Source of the DNA: an uncultured Ruminococcus sp.
GTDB lineage: Bacteria; Bacillota; Clostridia; Oscillospirales; Ruminococcaceae
Assembly (NCBI GenBank): GCA_910579835.1
Contig: CAJTWQ010000014.1
Coordinates: 1-37,835, forward strand
Reading direction: 5' to 3'
Length of the DNA stretch: 37,835 bases
Part shown: in pieces, positions 21,909 through 31,198 of the stretch
How positions within the stretch are numbered: the stretch's first letter is position 1
How the letters are laid out: every line of letters starts with the position of its first letter
Notes under the pieces: generated by a model
What the model was told of the DNA's origin: nothing
Database searches by the model: none
The model's input: only the letters and a program-made list of their open reading frames with translations
Program-made: the position numbers and the translations under genes

Positions 21909-24266
21909 ATGGAAATTTTAACTCTTTTACGGGCAAATATCCGCAGAAAAAAAAGTACGTTTATCAGCATTGCAATTCTAATGATAATAATTACAACGGT
22001 CAGTATATCAATTTTCAGCGTCCGGGATAACTACAAAAATGGAATGGAAACAGCGTTTCAGACTGCTGACTGCGGCGATACTACGGTTATAATGAAAACC
22101 AAAGATCTTACAGACGAACTGCGCAGTGCAGTTGAAAACAGCAGCCTCGTCGACCATATTGATTATTTTGAGGCTTTGTGCGGAAATGGTATAGCATACG
22201 GCGAAATAAATAATGGAAATTCCATATTTCTAACTTTAATGCGGCGCGGCATAAAGCTTTACAATTCGAATCTGGACGAATTTGAGAATAAAATCCCCGA
22301 ACTTTCCGCCGGAGAAATATATCTCCCGCTTGGACTCAAGGCAAATATTGAATGTGATGTAGGCGATAAAGTCTCAGTCGCAATGATCTCAGGCATCAGC
22401 GAGGATTTCATCGTAAAAGGATTTGTACAGGAACCGATCATGGGTTCATTTACAATAGGCTGGAAACAAGTATTTATAAGCCGTGAGGACTATGACCGCA
22501 TCTATGATCAGTGTGAGCCGTTGGTGATTTCAGAAGACATGTGCCTTGAAATGACAATATTATCAGTTCATCAGTCGGAAGAAAGCAGCCTTACTCCAGT
22601 AAAATTCCAAAGAGAATTAAATCTTGAAACAAAACTTGTTGACAAATCGATCGGAGCCTTAAATAAAGAAACGTCTATACGGTACAGCACACTTATGCCC
22701 GATATTATTATGGATATCGTCATGGCATTTATGATATTTCTGTTTCTGATTGTTCTTATCGTTATGAACCACAGCATCGGGACAGAAATCGAAACTGATT
22801 ATATTATGCTGGGTATTCTAAAATCTCAGGGATTTGGAAACGGAAAGCTGCGGCTGATATTTTTCTTTCAGTACATGGCAGCACAGCTTTTAGGCATTGT
22901 TATCGGAATAATTGCAGCAATACCGGTCAAGAAGCTTATTGGCAGCGTATTTCAGTCAATTACAGCCGTTTTGCCGGACAGCGGATTTTCTTTAGCAAAC
23001 AGCGTCTTATATACGTCGCTGATCCTTGGCTGTTCCGCATTAATAATCATTATCAAAACCCATAAGCTTACAAAAATTTCTCCTATAAGAGCAATTTCCG
23101 GAGGACGTGAGGAAATATATTTTGACAGCAGGCTGAATGTTCCCATATCACCAAAAGGGCTGTCGGCAGCACTTGCCCTTCGTCAGTTTACATCAAATAA
23201 AAAGCGGTATATGGGTACAATTGTCATAGCATCTATCCTTACTTTTTTTATGATTACGGTCAATCTAATAGGAGTATTGCTGTCCTCCCGAAGCGCTCTT
23301 TCGGCTATTGGACTTGCAGCGTCTGATATCGAACTTTCCTACGCCCAAATTCCGGAAAGGGACTATATTGACGAAGCAGAAAAATTGATTGAACAGCGAA
23401 CCAAAGTTACGGAAAAAAACAGAATAACCAGTATTTACTGTTCGCTGAACGGTGAAAATCTGCACTGTGAAGTATACAAATATCCTCAATACATATTGGG
23501 CATTCTAAAAGGCAGAGAACCGAAATATGACAATGAGCTTATGATAACAAAAATGGTCGGAGAAGCCCTTGACCTGAAAATTGGCGATAAGGTTACACTG
23601 TCGCACGGAGATAAAGAAGAAGAATTTCTGATTTCCGGAATTTATCAGTCAACTTCGGACAGCGGCATGACATTTTCAATAAATTTCGACGGTGCTGAAA
23701 CGCTTGGAATCAAAACGGAATATGCCTATGAGTATTTTGTTCTGGAGGATAAATCGGCAGTTGACGATATAATAAAAGAGCTTACGGAAAAATACGGAGA
23801 TGTTTTGGAAATATATAAATACGATGAGGAAAACAATCCTGTTATGGGGCAGTTTTATGATACTGTCAATATCCTGAAGATCATTATTTACTTTTTCTCG
23901 ATTCTGTTTGCATTCGTTGTGGTAAGAATGGTATGTGTAAAAACTTTTGTTCAGGAACGAAAAGACATCGGTATTTTTAAAGCACTGGGATTTACTTCAA
24001 ACAAGCTGCGCTTCAGCTTTGCGATAAGATTTATGATCGCTGCTCTGATCGGTACGGTAACAGGCGCAGTTTTAAGCATTTTGTTTTCTGCCAAACTCCT
24101 CAGTATAATACTGTCGCTCATCGGCGTTACAAACGTCGTTCTGGAATTTACTGCGGTATCCATGCTGCTCCCTATAGCGGTAATCTGCCTTAGCTTCTTT
24201 GTATTTTCATATTTTGCTTCTAAAGGAATACGCCGCGTTGAAGTAAGAGAGCTGGTTTCAGAATAG
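21909..24266 (+). CDS. ABC transporter permease with two FtsX domains
   Basis: 785 residues. N-terminal membrane helix (about 15-37), an extracellular domain of about 220 residues, three helices (about 255-375), a linker, then a second helix (about 425-450), a second extracellular domain (about 460-640) and three C-terminal helices ending before RRVEVRELVSE. The two halves each carry an FtsX core, as in large Firmicute exporters and lipoprotein/peptide mechanotransmission permeases. Partner of the preceding ATPase and controlled by the linked two-component system. Confidence 0.93.
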   Translation: MEILTLLRANIRRKKSTFISIAILMIIITTVSISIFSVRDNYKNGMETAFQTADCGDTTVIMKTKDLTDELRSAVENSSLVDHIDYFEALCGNGIAYGEINNGNSIFLTLMRRGIKLYNSNLDEFENKIPELSAGEIYLPLGLKANIECDVGDKVSVAMISGISEDFIVKGFVQEPIMGSFTIGWKQVFISREDYDRIYDQCEPLVISEDMCLEMTILSVHQSEESSLTPVKFQRELNLETKLVDKSIGALNKETSIRYSTLMPDIIMDIVMAFMIFLFLIVLIVMNHSIGTEIETDYIMLGILKSQGFGNGKLRLIFFFQYMAAQLLGIVIGIIAAIPVKKLIGSVFQSITAVLPDSGFSLANSVLYTSLILGCSALIIIIKTHKLTKISPIRAISGGREEIYFDSRLNVPISPKGLSAALALRQFTSNKKRYMGTIVIASILTFFMITVNLIGVLLSSRSALSAIGLAASDIELSYAQIPERDYIDEAEKLIEQRTKVTEKNRITSIYCSLNGENLHCEVYKYPQYILGILKGREPKYDNELMITKMVGEALDLKIGDKVTLSHGDKEEEFLISGIYQSTSDSGMTFSINFDGAETLGIKTEYAYEYFVLEDKSAVDDIIKELTEKYGDVLEIYKYDEENNPVMGQFYDTVNILKIIIYFFSILFAFVVVRMVCVKTFVQERKDIGIFKALGFTSNKLRFSFAIRFMIAALIGTVTGAVLSILFSAKLLSIILSLIGVTNVVLEFTAVSMLLPIAVICLSFFVFSYFASKGIRRVEVRELVSE

Positions 24267-24308
24267 CAGTTTTTGTCATACGCGAAACGAAAATGTAATC
24301 AAAATCTA

Positions 24309-24337
24309 TTGACAAGTATATAAAAGTAATATATCAT
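24309..24337 (+). promoter_or_regulatory. Promoter of the DUF3795/nitroreductase unit
   Basis: TTGACA (24309-24314), 17-base spacer, TATCAT (24332-24337). The first ATG follows at 24419 behind GGGGGA. Confidence 0.75.
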
Positions 24338-24418
24338 AATATTATACGTTATCTTGACATCGTAGTAGATTGGCATAAAAATTAAAAAGATATATTTCAC
24401 ATAATCAGGGGGATTTAC

Positions 24419-24789
24419 ATGGATAAAATAACATTATGCGGAGATAACTGCTTGGAATGCCCACGCTATCTTGCCAAAACTGATGACGAATTAAAAAAAC
24501 TGCCGAATTATGGCACAGGATAGGCTGGAGAAATACCGTCGTGTCCAATGATGAAATCCGTTGCTCCGGCTGCTCCTCGCACAAAAAATGTACATATCAT
24601 TTGGTAGAATGCATACGGGAAAAAGGAATTGAAAAGTGTAATCAATGCTCCGATTTTCCTTGCGAAAAGATTAAAAACATGCTGATTCGTTCGAGAGAAT
24701 ATCAGGTGAGATGCAGGGAAATATGCACAGCGGAAGAATATCTGATGCTGAAAAAATCATTTTTTAATAAGGAAGAGAATTTAAAATGA
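24419..24789 (+). pseudogene. DUF3795 cysteine-rich protein, frameshifted at a poly-A run
   Basis: The first frame from ATG 24419 (SD CAGGGGGA) reads MDKITLCGDNCLECPRYLAK and stops at a TAG near 24521. The rest is in another frame: AELWHRIGWRNTVVSNDEIR, CSGCSSHKKCTYHLVECIRE, CNQCSDFPCEKI. Together they give a complete DUF3795 protein of about 124 residues with its Cys clusters. The break falls at seven A residues (24493-24499); eight would restore the frame. It is either a recent mutation, a phase-variable tract or a sequencing error. The stop overlaps the nitroreductase start (ATGA). Confidence 0.85.
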
Positions 24790-25382
24790 ATGATACATCA
24801 ATTTTTGATCGAAGAAGTATAAGAAAATTTAAGAATCAAGATATTCCAAATGAAACAATAGAGGAAATCATTTGCGCTGGAATTGCAGCTCCGTCCGCCA
24901 AGAACAGACAGCCTTGGAAATGCATTGTTTTCAAAAATGAACATAAAAAGAGATTTCTTGATTGCATGGAAAATGGTATTTACAAAGAAGAATTTATTCA
25001 TAATACACTGCCAAAATCAATTAACGGTTTAGGAGATGCAAAAAACACCTTGCGGATAATGCGTGAAGCTCCTGTTTTAATTGTAATATTAAACACAAAT
25101 GGCAAATCGCCGTTTATTTCAATTGATGCAGATGACAGGTTTATGGAAATATGCGACAGTTTATCTATCGGTGCTTTCATTGAAAATATGTTGATTCAGG
25201 CTGAAAAATTAGAAATAGGTTCGCTTTGGATCGCAAACACTTGCTTTGCATATAATGAATTGATTTCTTATCTTGATACGCCATATCAGTTAATTGGCGC
25301 TGTTGCATTGGGATACGCTGACGAAAAGCCTATTGCCCGTCCCCGCAAGCCGCTGGAAAATATTGTGAAATATATGATTTAA
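24786..25382 (+). CDS. Nitroreductase family flavoprotein
   Basis: 198 residues. FDRRSIRKFKNQDIPNETIE is the FMN-phosphate-binding start, followed by AAPSAKNRQPWKCIVF, the typical second FMN motif; LIQAEKLEIGSLWIANTCF and a VALGYADEKP ending fit the small NfsA/FRP-like fold. These enzymes reduce nitro compounds, quinones or flavins with NAD(P)H. Overlaps the DUF3795 gene by 4 bases and is co-transcribed. Substrate unknown. Confidence 0.92.
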   Translation: MNDTSIFDRRSIRKFKNQDIPNETIEEIICAGIAAPSAKNRQPWKCIVFKNEHKKRFLDCMENGIYKEEFIHNTLPKSINGLGDAKNTLRIMREAPVLIVILNTNGKSPFISIDADDRFMEICDSLSIGAFIENMLIQAEKLEIGSLWIANTCFAYNELISYLDTPYQLIGAVALGYADEKPIARPRKPLENIVKYMI

Positions 25383-25462
25383 AAGCTTTGCTTTCAGAAG
25401 AATGTGTAAGCTTGTGCGGTTATATTGCTCCCCCAATTAACTTTTGAATTATGGAGAAAAAA

Positions 25463-25987
25463 ATGAAATACACAATCAGAGAAATAAGAAAAGCGGAAAT
25501 TCACTTTTTAGAAGATTTTCTTTATGAAGCAATTTTTATTCCGGACGGCGCTGAACCTCCGCCGAATGATATCATCAGTCAGCCCGAATTGCAGATTTAT
25601 ATATCCGATTTCGGCAAACATGACAGCGATATATGCTATGTAGCCAATGCCGACGGTAAAATCATTGGCGCGGTTTGGGTGCGGATCATGAACGACTACG
25701 GACATATTGACGACGAAATACCATCATTTGCAATTTCTCTTTACAAAGAGTACAGAAATCAAGGCATTGGTACTGCGTTAATGAAAACTATGCTTGAAGC
25801 TCTGAGAAAAAAAGGCTTTAAACAAGCATCTCTTTCAGTTCAAAAAGAAAATTATGCTGTGAAAATGTATAAAAAAATTGGTTTTGAAATAGTTGATGAA
25901 AACAATGAGGAATACATAATGGTTTGCGATTTGCAATTTTATAAAACGTTTTCAAACAGAGGGAAAAGAACTAATATAATTAATTGA
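25463..25987 (+). CDS. GNAT family N-acetyltransferase
   Basis: 174 residues. Strand with GKIIGAVWVRIM, then the acetyl-CoA loop EYRNQGIGTALM (Q/R-x-x-G-x-G/A type), LRKKGFKQASLSVQKEN and AVKMYKKIGFEIV, the usual end. The start is placed at 25463; the ATG at 25451 carries the GGAG that serves as SD. Follows the nitroreductase by 80 bases. Acceptor unknown. Confidence 0.9.
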   Translation: MKYTIREIRKAEIHFLEDFLYEAIFIPDGAEPPPNDIISQPELQIYISDFGKHDSDICYVANADGKIIGAVWVRIMNDYGHIDDEIPSFAISLYKEYRNQGIGTALMKTMLEALRKKGFKQASLSVQKENYAVKMYKKIGFEIVDENNEEYIMVCDLQFYKTFSNRGKRTNIIN

Positions 25988-26066
25988 TAAAACAGAAGAA
26001 TTATTATACCTTTCTGCCCCAAAATCAAATAAACCATATGCTAAATTCTAATTTATGCAAGCAATA

Positions 26067-26094
26067 ACCCCGATGCGGTATAATGCATCGGGGT
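26067..26094. terminator. Strong hairpin between convergent genes
   Basis: ACCCCGATGC (26067-26076), 8-base loop, GCATCGGGGT (26085-26094). T-runs are poor on both strands (TTATT on minus), but its position between two converging transcripts supports a shared terminator. Confidence 0.65.
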
Positions 26095-26119
26095 AAAAAT
26101 TTCTATATTAGCGCCGCCG

Positions 26120-26590
26120 TTACCGAGCAGGTCTATTTTTTCTGCGCTCTCTGAGTTCACGAAAAAAATCTGACAGCATATCGGAACATTCCTGCTCCAT
26201 AACACCGCCTATAAGTTCCGGACGGTAATTATAACCAAGCTCGAACATCCGCTGAACTGATACGGCAGAACCGCTTTTAGGATCATACGCCCCGAAGATC
26301 ACCTGATCTATCCGGGAATTAATTATAGCTCCGCAGCACATAGGACAAGGTTCCAAGGTCACATACATTACACATTCCGGCAGTCTCCATCCTCCAAGAG
26401 TCCGGCAAGCCATATCAATAGCAATTATCTCCGCATGAGCAAGAGCGTTTTTAGCGCTCTCACGCATATTTTTCCCCTCTCCCACGATTTTGCCCGTTTT
26501 CATCTGAACTATCACCGCTCCCACAGGAACTTCACCTTCAGCCGCCGCTTCTTTTGCCAATTCTATAGCGCGCTCCATATATTTTTCCAT
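26120..26590 (-). CDS. tadA: tRNA-specific adenosine deaminase
   Basis: 156 residues of the cytidine/deoxycytidylate deaminase fold. Zinc site H52-A-E54 in ALAHAEIIAI and PCPMCCGAI (81-89). TadA converts A34 to inosine in tRNA-Arg(ACG). Start at 26590 is supported by AGGAGC; the longer frame runs into the upstream gene. The gene follows the CPBP-like gene by 8 bases and is co-transcribed. Confidence 0.95.
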   Translation of the reverse strand: MEKYMERAIELAKEAAAEGEVPVGAVIVQMKTGKIVGEGKNMRESAKNALAHAEIIAIDMACRTLGGWRLPECVMYVTLEPCPMCCGAIINSRIDQVIFGAYDPKSGSAVSVQRMFELGYNYRPELIGGVMEQECSDMLSDFFRELRERRKNRPAR

Positions 26591-26598
26591 ATTTGCTC

Positions 26599-27765
26599 CT
26601 AAAATATCAGCGCGCTTAAAGCCTGAACAAAACACAGCAGTGAAACTGTTGAAAAGGGAAATACTTTAACTGCAAAGGCCAGACGCTTTGTCTCAATAAA
26701 TTCCGATTCGTATTTTACGATATAACGCTTATGCTTTCTGTTTCCCGTAAGAATAACCAATGCTGCAAGAATAAGTCCAAGCACAAAAACAGAGATCATA
26801 AACAAAGTACGTGTTATTATCATATCTTCTGAAGAGTCCGCCTCCAATATAATCAGCCCCAGCTGATACATTTTATAAACAATTCTTACAATTACAGCCG
26901 TAAAGATCGTACCGCTCCTCAGCATTCCTATCGAGGAAACAAATGATATAAACAAAGCGGCTGGCATTGCAAAGAAATTCTGCGTAATAAGCACCGACAT
27001 AGCTGTAGTAATAACAATTGCCGTTACATCACCGAACTGCCTAAGAGCCGAAAAAATTCCGCCTCTGAAAAGAAACTCCGTCAGTATAGATAAAATCACC
27101 ACATCAAATATAGTATAAACAACAAATTCTTCCTGCCCCCATACGGAAACATCCGTCTCAGCAGACGCAAAATAGGTATAAATATCCTTTGTTTCACTGG
27201 AATAAGCGGCCGGAAGACAGACAATTGTACAAAATATCATAGTAAAACCTATAGCGCCGATAATCTCCATTGAATCACAAACGGTATGCATGATTCCTGC
27301 CCTGAGAGGCATTTTCATTCGTTTGTGAAGATATATCATAGGGGTAAGTATCGCCGCAAGAGCAAGTGCAATATTAGTAGCAACTATCTCCTTACTGCCG
27401 CCGTAAACACCTGAACCGAAAAGATTCGCGTGAATATCAAAGCCGGCCATATCCAGTACAATTATGGTAACCTTACCGATAATACTCTGAAATACGGCAA
27501 TTATAAGCATAATTATTCCGGCTACATGCATTATTGAACCCAGAACCTTTTTCCCCGCTTCTGTTTGGGAAGAGGTTTCAAACCCTCGGCTTTCATTGAA
27601 TATTTTCTCCTTGCTGTTTTTTTCAAAGTTAAATGCGTATGGGTTATTTTTATTCTTACGCCATTTCTTAAAATTTCCATTATATCCAGAGCCTTGTACC
27701 ACAGCGTCAAATTCGTCTACAACATTGATTATAACTTTTTCTTCTGAATCATCCTGTTTTGCCAT
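26599..27765 (-). CDS. CPBP-like membrane protein with degraded catalytic motifs
   Basis: 388 residues: a charged cytoplasmic N-terminus of about 75 residues, then about eight membrane helices. ILTEFLFRGGIFSALRQFG is the first motif of CPBP (Rce1/Abi-type) intramembrane endopeptidases, with TE where EE is usual. The later motifs that should supply histidines read ITQNFFAMPA and FTAVIVRIVYKM, with no His. It may be a non-proteolytic member. SD GGGGTGAT. The 440 bases before metG contain its upstream region and the metG promoter and leader, no further gene. Confidence 0.8.
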   Translation of the reverse strand: MAKQDDSEEKVIINVVDEFDAVVQGSGYNGNFKKWRKNKNNPYAFNFEKNSKEKIFNESRGFETSSQTEAGKKVLGSIMHVAGIIMLIIAVFQSIIGKVTIIVLDMAGFDIHANLFGSGVYGGSKEIVATNIALALAAILTPMIYLHKRMKMPLRAGIMHTVCDSMEIIGAIGFTMIFCTIVCLPAAYSSETKDIYTYFASAETDVSVWGQEEFVVYTIFDVVILSILTEFLFRGGIFSALRQFGDVTAIVITTAMSVLITQNFFAMPAALFISFVSSIGMLRSGTIFTAVIVRIVYKMYQLGLIILEADSSEDMIITRTLFMISVFVLGLILAALVILTGNRKHKRYIVKYESEFIETKRLAFAVKVFPFSTVSLLCFVQALSALIF

Positions 27766-27970
27766 AAAATCACCCCGTCATGCTGCCGAGCAGCCAAAAA
27801 TAAATATTGATCTGTCAACAAAAGCTTGCCAGAACCTCCTCAGTATAATCAAATAATTACAATTGTTCATTATTATATTAACATAAAAGTTAGTATATAA
27901 TGTTATTATTTTAGATTTATTTCCTTAATAAAATTTTAATAGGTTATTCTTTTGTTTTTTTAAAAAAAGC

Positions 27971-27999
27971 GTGACAAATTAAAAAAAATGGTGTATAAT
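27971..27999 (+). promoter_or_regulatory. Promoter of metG
   Basis: GTGACA (27971-27976), 17-base spacer, TATAAT (27994-27999). Confidence 0.8.
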
Positions 28000-28005
28000 A
28001 AAATA

Positions 28006-28205
28006 AAAGCCTGTTCAGGTTATTATTCAAGGCAGAAGCGCACAATAACTGTATATGTCTTGCGCAGTAAAATTATCGTCAGATTATATAGAAATTTTGC
28101 AGGCAGACACACGGCAAAGCTTTATGCAGTTTTGCCTCGATCAAGATACATACAAAGCTGCAATACGTTAATTGTGCGGCGTGCCTTAGAACGGAGAGAT
28201 AAAAA
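28006..28205 (+). promoter_or_regulatory. Long metG leader with hairpins, no T-box consensus
   Basis: About 200 transcribed bases precede metG. A clear hairpin is GGCAAA (28112-28117) with TTTGCC near 28131-28136. I find neither the T-box AGGGTGGNACC element nor an obvious antiterminator with a T-run. The length suggests regulation but the class is unknown. Confidence 0.45.
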
Positions 28206-30152
28206 ATGTCAAAAAAACCATTTTATATTACCACAGCTATCGCTTATGCGTCAAAGAAACCTCATATCGGAAATACTTACGAAATTGTATTCACTGACGC
28301 CGTTGCAAGATTCAGAAAAATGCAGGGATATGATGTATTTATGCTCACCGGCACGGACGAGCACGGTCTTAAAATAGAAGAACTTGCTAAAGAAGAGGGA
28401 ATTTCACCCAAAGAGCATGTTGATAAGGTTGCCGCCGAAATAAAGTCTATATGCAAACTTATGAATATCTCCTACGATGGTTTTATCAGAACAACTGACG
28501 AACAGCACGAAAAGATCGTTCAGAAAATTTTTAAAAAGCTCTACGATCAGGGTGACATATACAAAAGCTCCTACGAGGGACTTTACTGCACTCCGTGCGA
28601 AAGCTTCTGGACATCATCTCAACTTGTTGACGGCAAGTGCCCTGACTGCGGCAGAGAAGTCAAGCCCGCAAACGAGGAAGCATATTTCCTCAGATTGTCA
28701 AAGTATCAGAAATGGCTGGAGAACTATATCGAGGAACATCCGGATTTTATCGTTCCCGAAAGCCGCAAGAAAGAGATGCTCAACAACTTCATTAAACCCG
28801 GACTCCAGGATCTCTGCGTATCCAGAACAACCTTTACATGGAGCATTCCTGTTACATTTGATCCCAAACATGTAATTTATGTATGGATCGACGCCCTTTC
28901 CAACTATATTACCGCTATGGGCTATGATCCTGACGGTTCTTCGGAGCTTTTCAATAAATACTGGCCCTGCGACTGTCATGTTATCGGCAAGGATATTATG
29001 CGTTTCCACTCGATATACTGGCCTATAATGCTTCATGCCCTGGGTCTTGAGATACCTAAAAAGCTGTTCGGTCATAACTGGATTCTTTTCGGTGAGGATA
29101 AAATGAGCAAATCCAAGGGCAACGTTATCTATTCCGACGACGTTGTGGAATTTTTCGGCGTTGACGGCGCCAGATACTATCTGCTCAGCGAAATGCCGCT
29201 GAATTCCGATGGTTCCATTACCTATGAAGCGCTTATTGAAAAATACAACTCCGACCTTGCCAACACGCTGGGAAATCTTGTAAACAGAAGTGTAGCTATG
29301 GCGAAAAAATATTTTGACGGTAAGATCATGCCTCCTGTTGAACACGGAAACGTTGACCACGAGCTTATTCACATGGCAGAAGAACTCCCTGATAAGATAG
29401 CCTCTCTCATGGACGAATACCGTATGGCTGATACCATGGATGCCATTATGAGTCTGGCTCGCCGTGCAAACAAATATATTGACGAAACATCTCCCTGGGT
29501 TCTGGCGAAGGACGAGGCAAACTCTGCGCGTCTCGGAACAGTTCTCTACAATCTGCTGGAAACTATTCGTTTCATAGGAGTAATTCTCGCCCCGTTTATG
29601 CCCGAAACCTCCGAAAAGATACTAAACGAGATCGGCGCAGAAAAGCGTGATCTTGACAGTCTGAAAAAATTCGGCGGTCTTGAGGCCGGCAAGCATGTTG
29701 ACGAACCCGTTCCGCTGTTCGCTCGTATTGACGCAGAAAAGTTCATGGAAGAAGCAAAAGCTAAAATGGAAGCTCAGGCCGCCACCGCCAAAAAAGAAGC
29801 GGAAGCTGCTGAGGAGATCGTTCTTGCTCCTGAAATCACCATTGACGACTTCGCCAAAGTCGAGATCAGAGCCGCAAAGGTCGTTTCCTGCGAAAAGGTA
29901 AAAAAATCTAAGAAACTGCTCTGCTTGCAGTTGGACGACGGAATGGGCGGACGCCAGGTCGTTTCCGGAATCGCTCAGTATTACGCTCCGGAAGATCTCA
30001 TTGGAAAAAAAGTTCAGCTTGTCGCCAATCTTAAGCCTTGTAAGCTCTGCGGAGTTGAAAGCTTCGGAATGATCTGTGCCGCAGATACTCCCGATGGCAT
30101 AAAAGTAATTTTTGTTGACGACAGTATTCCGGCAGGAGCTAAAATTAGGTAA
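28206..30152 (+). CDS. metG: Methionyl-tRNA synthetase
   Basis: 648 residues. HIGH-type signature PHIGNTY (19-25), Cys-rich knuckle (CTPCESFW ... CPDCGRE) and KMSKS loop at 299-303. An anticodon-binding helical domain follows, then an Ala/Glu-rich linker (about 520-540) and a C-terminal EMAP/Arc1p-like tRNA-binding domain (ITIDDFAKVEIRAAKVVSCE onward), as in bacterial MetG dimers. Charges tRNA-Met in the cytoplasm. SD GGAGAG. Single-gene unit ended by the hairpin at 30171-30209. Confidence 0.98.
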   Translation: MSKKPFYITTAIAYASKKPHIGNTYEIVFTDAVARFRKMQGYDVFMLTGTDEHGLKIEELAKEEGISPKEHVDKVAAEIKSICKLMNISYDGFIRTTDEQHEKIVQKIFKKLYDQGDIYKSSYEGLYCTPCESFWTSSQLVDGKCPDCGREVKPANEEAYFLRLSKYQKWLENYIEEHPDFIVPESRKKEMLNNFIKPGLQDLCVSRTTFTWSIPVTFDPKHVIYVWIDALSNYITAMGYDPDGSSELFNKYWPCDCHVIGKDIMRFHSIYWPIMLHALGLEIPKKLFGHNWILFGEDKMSKSKGNVIYSDDVVEFFGVDGARYYLLSEMPLNSDGSITYEALIEKYNSDLANTLGNLVNRSVAMAKKYFDGKIMPPVEHGNVDHELIHMAEELPDKIASLMDEYRMADTMDAIMSLARRANKYIDETSPWVLAKDEANSARLGTVLYNLLETIRFIGVILAPFMPETSEKILNEIGAEKRDLDSLKKFGGLEAGKHVDEPVPLFARIDAEKFMEEAKAKMEAQAATAKKEAEAAEEIVLAPEITIDDFAKVEIRAAKVVSCEKVKKSKKLLCLQLDDGMGGRQVVSGIAQYYAPEDLIGKKVQLVANLKPCKLCGVESFGMICAADTPDGIKVIFVDDSIPAGAKIR

Positions 30153-30170
30153 AAAAAGAAATTTATACAT

Positions 30171-30209
30171 CAAAAACCGCAGTAACGAAATCCGTTACTG
30201 CGGTTTTTG
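30171..30209. terminator. Strong bidirectional terminator between metG and the XRE gene
   Basis: A 17-bp perfect stem: CAAAAACCGCAGTAACG (30171-30187), loop of 5, and its complement 30193-30209, with A- and T-runs inside the stem ends. It serves both converging transcripts. Confidence 0.95.
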
Positions 30210-30224
30210 ATCTGCCTGTAAATA

Positions 30225-30587
30225 TTATCCTGCCTCTTTGGCTTTGTAGTCTTTTTCCTTCTGCTGTTCGATAAGCTGCTCCATAAAAAGCTCCAGCTTA
30301 CCTTTGCTGCGCTCAGTAAGAGAAGAGAATTTCTCTATAAACTCAAGTTCCTCATCGCTGAACTGTGTATTTGCCCTCCCCTTGAGAAAATTAGTGCGCC
30401 CTGCTATATAGTCGATGCTCACGCCGTAAAAATCTGCAATCGTCACGGCAAAATCCAACGGTACCGTATGTTTTCCCTGTTCATAGTTAGTATAAGTAGT
30501 CTTATGCATATAAAGTCGGCGGCAAAGTTCTTCCTGAGTTAGATCACTATCCTCCCTCAAATCACGAATTCTGTGATAATGTTGCAT
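30225..30587 (-). CDS. XRE family transcriptional regulator (120 aa)
   Basis: N-terminal HTH (IRDLREDSDLTQEELCRRLY, then HKTTYTNYEQGKHTVPLDFA) and an end typical of phage-type repressors (YGVSIDYIAGRTN). The C-terminal 50 residues are a charged helix (ERSKGKLELFMEQLIEQQKE), possibly for dimerisation. SD AAAAAAGGAG; an extended -10 (TGATATAAT) precedes it. It is divergent from the small ORF at 30746, the likeliest partner for control. A short dyad GTTGT/ACAAC at about 30694-30711 lies between. Confidence 0.9.
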   Translation of the reverse strand: MQHYHRIRDLREDSDLTQEELCRRLYMHKTTYTNYEQGKHTVPLDFAVTIADFYGVSIDYIAGRTNFLKGRANTQFSDEELEFIEKFSSLTERSKGKLELFMEQLIEQQKEKDYKAKEAG

Positions 30588-30646
30588 AACTCACCACTCC
30601 TTTTTTAGTAGTTATACTGAATTATATCATAAATCGTGTATTTCCC

Positions 30647-30675
30647 TTGATAAATTACAATGATTGATGTATAAT
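30647..30675 (+). promoter_or_regulatory. Promoter of the small ORF
   Basis: TTGATA (30647-30652), 17-base spacer, TATAAT (30670-30675). Confidence 0.75.
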
Positions 30676-30745
30676 CTCATGCAGATACATTATACGTTGT
30701 ATTTTTTAACAACATACTACAATTATATGTAAAGGAGTTTTAATT

Positions 30746-30931
30746 ATGAGATTAAAAAAGACCTTGCCTTATAACGTAGCAAGCAACTGCATTCTTGTAA
30801 ATGACGGAGACTATCTTGAGCACAAATTTATAATTGCCGCAAACGGCTCTGCAAATCCCATCTCATCCAAGGATGAAGATTTATACTGTCCTCTACTGTT
30901 TCAAATCGCTAAAAAACACCCCCTAGTATAA
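30746..30931 (+). CDS. Small hypothetical protein (61 aa), possible gene remnant
   Basis: ATG behind a very good AAAGGAG, with its own promoter. Sequence begins MRLKKTLPYNVASNCILVND and has no recognised domain, signal or membrane segment. An RCC1-repeat fragment in another frame lies 58 bases downstream, so this may be the start of a longer protein cut by a deletion. Translation is plausible because of the SD. Confidence 0.5.
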   Translation: MRLKKTLPYNVASNCILVNDGDYLEHKFIIAANGSANPISSKDEDLYCPLLFQIAKKHPLV

Positions 30932-30988
30932 TTAATGATATAGTACAAAGACGGCTCAGAGATAGACAACCAGACGAAAATAAGGTAA

Positions 30989-31165
30989 ACTAAAGGGGAT
31001 AATGAATGCAACGTTTCAACGTGGAAAGATATAGTGGCTATTTCAGCAGGATACGGACATACAGTAGGTTTAAAATTAAACGGCAATATCGTTGCTGTTG
31101 GTTATAATTATTTTAATCAATGCGATGTTTCAGACTGGACAGATATCCGAGTTCCGGAAAACTAA
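30989..31165 (+). pseudogene. RCC1-repeat protein fragment
   Basis: An open frame without a start codon, reading GDNECNVSTWKDIVAISAGY, then GHTVGLKLNGNIVAVG, NYFNQCDVSDWTDI and ending VPEN*. This is one and a half RCC1/ATS1-type repeats, each with the W-x-D-I-V-A-I-S-A-G-x-x-H-T signature. Whole proteins have seven or more repeats and are usually secreted or surface proteins in these bacteria. Clearly a 5'-truncated relic. Confidence 0.8.
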
Positions 31166-31198
31166 AATCAATTCAATAAAATAATACAAGTCCACTAA

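Noticed and set aside
28006..28205. T-box or SAM riboswitch before metG
   Set aside because: No T-box core, specifier arrangement, terminator or SAM-I kink-turn sequence could be found.
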